The notes below the pieces were generated by a model, which was given only the letters and a program-made list of their open reading frames with translations, was not told the origin of the DNA and did not search any database. A stretch of DNA of 26,457 nucleotides. Source: Plakobranchus ocellatus (taxonomy: Eukaryota; Mollusca; Gastropoda; Plakobranchidae). Within the stretch, counting starts at the first letter, position 1. Each line of letters begins with the position of its first letter. Made by a program: the position numbers and the translations under genes. The stretch is from positions 2,276,442 to 2,302,898 of the forward strand of contig BLXT01001485.1 in assembly GCA_019648995.1 (NCBI GenBank). The letters are read 5' to 3'. This document shows positions 21,883 through 26,457 of this stretch, one piece after another.

Positions 21883-23888
21883 TTAAAAGGACATTCAGAA
21901 AAGAAGGTTGGTTTTAAAAATGTAAAGGACACTAAAAGAAAAAATTTAAAAGTATTTGTATAATGATTGATTTATACATCACATATGAAAGTATCAATAG
22001 GGTTTTTTGTAAATGTTAGAAATATTCGCTATGATGAAAATTTCATGGATATTTTTTGCTTATGTTAATATTTTCTTTTCTCATGTAATTGCAAGGTATG
22101 TAATGTTGAGAAACCAAATATGAACAATCAAACCAGGAGCTCATGGTGAATAAAATATTTCACACAGGGGTATTTCTCTAAAGGGCCTAATCATGCAGCC
22201 ATTGTTAAAATCAAGTTTCTGAAACTCTTTCTGCCACACAAGAAATCTTACTACTTTTAATTTTGTAGGTAATAATTTTAGAATAACCTTTCTCCAATTC
22301 CAAAGCAAATATTAGTAGTTAAAGCATTTACTTTTCAATTGATTTACGGGAAAATGGCTAGGAATCAACCTTTTTTTTTTTTTTTAATGAAAATTAAAGT
22401 TTTAAACTGTAAGCACTTATTGTGACATACGTTTTTTGAAATGTCGCAAAAAAAAAAATAAGCACCAAATACCAATCAGTGCATTTTTTTTCAAAGTTCC
22501 ATTTCGGAATATACAAAGATCCAAGAGAATCAAAAGAAAATGTAGGCAGAGATGGCATGTAAAAGATCTAATCAGAAAATACGAGATGACAGCTCTACGA
22601 TGGTGACTAAAGGATTTTTCCTAACCTGCTTTAAGGGATATTCATTCCATTACTTAAGAGAAGTTAAAAATTATGATAGGATGTAATACTTTTCAGGTTG
22701 TGCCCTTCAACCTTCTTTTCCCCAAAAGTTAATGGAAGGCAAAGAGAATATCTGTCTCATGGTAAAAAAATTTCAAATGTGAATGTAACTTTGAAGCATC
22801 CTATTGCAAATTACCAACAATACTTATACTTTCGTTTTACTTTTCTTTTATAATGTTTTTGCTGAATAGCACAGGTTTTCACAAACAAAATTATAAAACT
22901 ACTGTGAGTACAACAGACAAATACAGCCTCAGTTGGGTAAAAGCATCTTTATGTTTTCTTTTTTTAATGAAAGTTTCTTTCAAACCATCATAGTTGTCCC
23001 CATGACTTGACCTTTGAATGGCCCGTTTTATTTAGCGTAGTATTAAAATTGCCCAGTCCTACCTATCTTTGCTCTTTTAACTAACTGCAGGTCACCTGTA
23101 GATCCCCTCTTAGTGACAATTCTATTGTGCAGACAAAAAAACATGAAATGTTCAGCTTTCCACTCTCTTTGGTAATCCACATTATAATGTAAAGCATTGT
23201 ACCCAAGCTTTTTAATTTATTAGCTCTTTAATGCTCTTAAAACATAAAATATTTACTCCTTTAAGTAATGCCAAACTACAAATATTTTTTGTGCCATCCA
23301 TCGTGGTTTGAAATGAAGTTTATTTAAATATATTAATAATTATATTAAAGATCGATTTAAGTTTTAAGCTTTATAAAAACTATTAAAGACAAACATAAAA
23401 CAAACAAAAACTTTTCATTTACTACTTTAAAATGGTTTATATTTTCTCTCAGTCACCAGAGGTATTTATATGAAATTCATTATTTTAATTTCAGTGCATA
23501 GCTTTTTTTAAACATAAGTTTTACTATGTTTTGTATTTTTTACAAATATTTTAAGCTAATGGTGAATAAGTTAAATGGATGAGAATTGCGAAATAGTAAA
23601 AAGTACATGTATTTTAGAAGATGTTTTGTCGGAACTTTTCACTTCCAAAGATTGAAAGAAAAGCATTTCAGTATTTTTTGCCTTTTTATATCGAGAAAAA
23701 AAGGTAAGTGTCGTATATTTCCTTTTCGTTTTCGCATTGCAGTCACATAAAACATGTTCAATGTTTTTCTATCCTGGATGATTTTACTCGCACACACACA
23801 CACACATATTAAGTAGCGGTTGCGATGTTATTTACGGTCTTTAATATCTGTCCAACAAAGTACATGTACATCTATCTGGCTGAAAGAT
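21883..23888. other. Intergenic, no gene recognised
   Basis: AT-rich DNA with a long T-run at 22371-22385. A plus-strand stretch at 23091-23171 could be an 81-nt exon (see findings), but there is no supporting gene. A (CA)8 run lies at 23791-23806. Confidence 0.65.
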
Positions 23889-23983
23889 CAGTGAATAGCT
23901 TTACAATATTTTCTTTTTTTTTTTTTTTTGTTGTGGAAGGCTGCGGGATCATAGCAAACAGTGAATAGTTTTACAATATTTTC
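23889..23983. repeat. Short duplication, 25-bp copies 70 bp apart
   Basis: CAGTGAATAGCTTTACAATA at 23889 and CAGTGAATAGTTTTACAATA at 23959, both continuing TTTTC and a T-run. I count 24 of 25 matching. It looks like one local tandem duplication with divergence in the middle. Confidence 0.85.
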
Positions 23984-24127
23984 CTTTTTTTTAGTTTGTG
24001 CGCAACTTAATACATAATTTAAAAGGCCTATCCATAGAGCTTAACTTTAATTTGAATCCTGAAATCAAAAGGCTGTGTTTATGACTATCGGTAATTCTAT
24101 TAAGTGAAGGATTGGCTTTGCTCAAGA

Positions 24128-24130
<3 letters not shown>

Positions 24131-24170
<40 letters not shown>
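24131..24170. repeat. (TA)20 microsatellite
   Basis: Forty bases of uninterrupted TA followed by a T9 run. It also produces the IYIYIY part of a minus-strand open frame that I reject as a gene. Confidence 0.97.
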
Positions 24171-24179
<9 letters not shown>

Positions 24180-24388
24180 CAAACAACTAATTCGGTGAAT
24201 GAATCAAATTAGATATCTTTGGTGTCTTAGACACATCGCACGTTTTTTTTTTTTTACACACACACTTGCAAATGATACTATTGAAAAGGAAGAATCCATG
24301 CCAGGAAGAGTAGGGCCTATAGATCTTGATAATTTCTTTGATTGGGAATATTTCACAGTTGCCTTTTGGTAATAATTACAATCAAGTC

Positions 24389-25037
24389 TTCGAAATTCGA
24401 TTTTCGGATAAATCGAGATACATGTTTTATTAAGCGGATTTACCTGGCCTTGTATAAACGAAAAAGAAAAAAATTCAAAATCTCAGAAAGCCCTCCACGC
24501 CTACTTTAATCTCGCAAATCACCTGCCCAGTTCTACTATTTAGGTCAACTACAGTGCCGTGAACTAGGCATGTGCATTGAACACAAAGGAGGGAGACAAG
24601 TTGGAAGCGAAGAGCACTGAAGGAATGAGCCACGCCTAGGCTTTGTCGCTCACATTTGAGAATATTAGAGTAGGAAGGATGCGATTGAACTAGAACTGAT
24701 GTCTTACTTTTACCGCAACATGTAATCAAAAGTGAGCAATCTCCAATTGCCAATTAATTGATTAGGCAGACACAATGTGAATATGGGAAATTGAGGTAGA
24801 GTGCTGGGGTGAGTAAAGAGGATGGCATAATGGTTTGAAGTTGGAGTCTCGAAGGATTTAATTTCATATCCCATGGCCAAGCGACTTTGTTTTCATTACA
24901 TGATTAGATCAAAGAGAAAACAACTTAAGGATCGGTATTATAGATTTATGTACAGTACATTATTACTAGCCACAAAAAACACTTCATTCAAGTTCATGTA
25001 ATAATTTCTCATTAATCGAATTCGATAAATCGAGATA
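24389..25037. mobile_element. Possible degenerate pogo/Tigger-type DNA transposon remnant
   Basis: The two ends carry CGATTTATC-type words: 24389-24420 (TCGAAATTCG then TTTTCGGATAAATCGAGATA) and 25014-25037 (AATCGAATTCGATAAATCGA then GATA). TCGA/CGATTTATCG-rich ends are typical of pogo/Tigger-like elements. The match is best as a direct repeat of CG(G)ATAAATCGAGATA; an inverted alignment also exists but is imperfect, so the boundaries are not proven. The inside is less AT-rich than its surroundings. No transposase is recognisable. Confidence 0.35.
24793..24905 (+). mobile_element. Possible tRNA-derived SINE head
   Basis: TGGCATAATGG at 24823-24833 resembles a pol III A box, and ATTTCATATCC at 24861-24871 matches 7 of 11 positions of the B box GGTTCGANNCC, 27 nt apart. 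The text after it (CCATGGCCAAGCGACTTTGT) is like the unrelated body of such SINEs. It is too decayed to be a working tRNA gene and shows no clear 3' tail. Confidence 0.35.
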
Positions 25038-25047
25038 AAATGTTTTT

Positions 25048-26457
25048 CTCCTGCCAGTTCAGATGAAGGGAACAAAAAAAATCGCTTTGTTGTCAGAGAG
25101 TGACTGAATATATGTTCTTTCCGGTCACCACTTTGCCTTCACGCTTACACTGTTAAATTAAGTGATATAGCTTCAACCTGCTTCACACGCGGGGTTGAAT
25201 TATCTGGTTTTAAACTTTCACAGAGAAACAACGGAAACGATAATATAATGCAGACTTTGAAAGTAATGATACAGTGGAAGCAATTCCTACAACTATTTTA
25301 AAATTTGCATGTCCTTATTGTCAGCTTTAGTAGTTTAAAAAATCCAATAATATAATATTAATTATTAAAATTTGTCACTTTAAAGCCATGTGAAGGTAAA
25401 TCTCGGCCAACGAGTCCAATTCTCATTACTACCGAATCTATAAAAAATGTAACTAGCTACTTAACTGGTTGTCAATACAAAGACTTTTAATTTGGAAGTG
25501 ATATTCCTAGCGCTTCGTTGATTAAAGAAAAAAAAGTGGCGAAAGAAACAGATTTTATCTTCCTCTCCAGAAAGAAATCAATGTGCTAAATGATACTAGT
25601 TAAAGGAGTAATGTACTGTAGGAAAAAAGATTGAATTGAAGCGCTGACAAATTAAAATGCACAATTGGTCCTTTTTGATTTAACATTCGTCAATTTAAAT
25701 TATGCACGCTCTTATAAGTCTTAAAAAATAAACCAAGGCTGTATACAGTCAACGTTGCTTCAGTCGATCTTTGTTGCCAGAAATATTGCAACTGTTTTCT
25801 TATGAAGAAAAATACAATGTATTTGACAAGTCGATGTTGACTAGGCCAGAGTTTAAAAAAGTACAATGGGCTGACTTTTGTTTTTTTTTCTAAAAGTGCA
25901 CAAATATAAATTAGTGAAAAAACTATGCTATAGAGAAAATGCTTGCAGTATTCGATCCAACAAGGCTGACCAATGCGTGAGAGGGTCCCAATCAGAATTT
26001 TTTTTTCGGTGATCGAAACAAATATTCCAAATTCTGGCCTCAGATTGGATTCCTAAATTCACGCTAATGCGATTAGATTGCATACACATTTTACTTAGTT
26101 CCTTTTTTTAGAACTTAATTCTTCTCTCTCTCTGCTCAACCTAGGCGCAATCTAGACATGTCTAGATCGTAATTATATCCGACCAAAGCCAACGAACTCG
26201 GGCATGGTCGGTAATTAAAGTTAGGAGGCATAGGGCTCGCTCCTTCAAGTTTGGCCGCAGAAAGACGGCAACGTAGATCGTCTTAATGCATTTTGTGTCT
26301 CTAATGAAATCGTACTTCAACCAGCCGAGTCGATTTTTTTTAGCAGCATACCTGTCAACGTGGATAAGAATTCATTCAGTGAAGTTGAGCCCCAGTAATA
26401 TCACTCTTTTATCTGTCTAGCTGACTGGCTTTTGCCTCCATTACCAGTAGTCAAACA
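25048..26457. other. Intergenic right end, no gene recognised
   Basis: AT-rich to about 26120, then less so. It contains the palindrome at 26151-26166 and a good minus-strand splice donor (GACAG|GTATGC) near 26351 without a convincing exon. No coding frame supported. Confidence 0.6.
26151..26166. promoter_or_regulatory. 16-bp perfect palindrome TCTAGACATGTCTAGA
   Basis: Its centre AGACATGTCT fits the p53-family half-site RRRCWWGYYY at every position. A second half-site at normal spacing is not present, so binding is only a possibility. Confidence 0.35.

Noticed and set aside
23991..24182. Minus-strand frame starting in IYIYIY
   Set aside because: Its start is the (TA)20 repeat read in frame.
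24475..24753. 92-codon minus-strand frame (SVLVQSHPSYSNILKCERQS and so on)
   Set aside because: Cysteine-rich and long for this DNA, but no recognisable domain; it lies between transposon-like ends, so it is more likely repeat sequence than a gene.
25945..25960. TTCGATCC word as a tRNA B box
   Set aside because: No A box at a suitable distance and no cloverleaf could be drawn.
26345..26405. Minus-strand exon ending at the good donor near 26351
   Set aside because: The only open frame is 16 codons after a stop, and no acceptor or start codon precedes it; a non-coding first exon remains possible but unsupported.

Overview
This is an AT-rich window of animal nuclear DNA, most likely from a marine invertebrate. 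A mollusc is my best guess, based only on habit-like words such as AGATCTAG and TAGGCCT in the non-coding DNA, so the clade is uncertain. There are no prokaryote-style operons. The coding signal is a set of short exons with GT-AG introns.

The left 18.7 kb is the 5' part of one gene on the minus strand, the meckelin gene TMEM67 (MKS3). I rebuilt 14 coding exons by hand. All splice phases agree, and together they give one uninterrupted 589-codon frame (1767 nt) from a start codon with a signal peptide at 18744 down to 262. The order is signal peptide, cysteine-rich CxxC region, beta-rich ectodomain, first transmembrane helix, second transmembrane helix. The remaining exons (roughly the last 40 percent of a ~1000-residue protein) lie beyond the left edge. 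The protein belongs to the ciliary transition zone.

The introns hold ordinary AT-rich filler plus several repeats. Intron 14 has the 3' end of a LINE-like retrotransposon in antisense (1-132). Intron 12 has a 69-bp tandem duplication (3650-3792) and a degenerate triplet repeat (4164-4333). Intron 6 has a 27-bp-arm hairpin (8979-9052). Intron 1 has a TA microsatellite and, 27 nt inside its 5' end, a 95-bp nearly pure purine/pyrimidine tract (18405-18499).

The right 7.7 kb (18745-26457) is upstream of TMEM67. I find no gene there that I can name. It holds a possible divergent promoter or start with a YY1-like site (19464-19475), two weak exon candidates, a duplicated segment at 23889-23983, a (TA)20 run, and a patch at 24389-25037 that looks like remains of a pogo/Tigger-type DNA transposon with a possible tRNA-derived SINE head inside. 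I found no RNA gene, CRISPR array, or clearly new multi-gene system.
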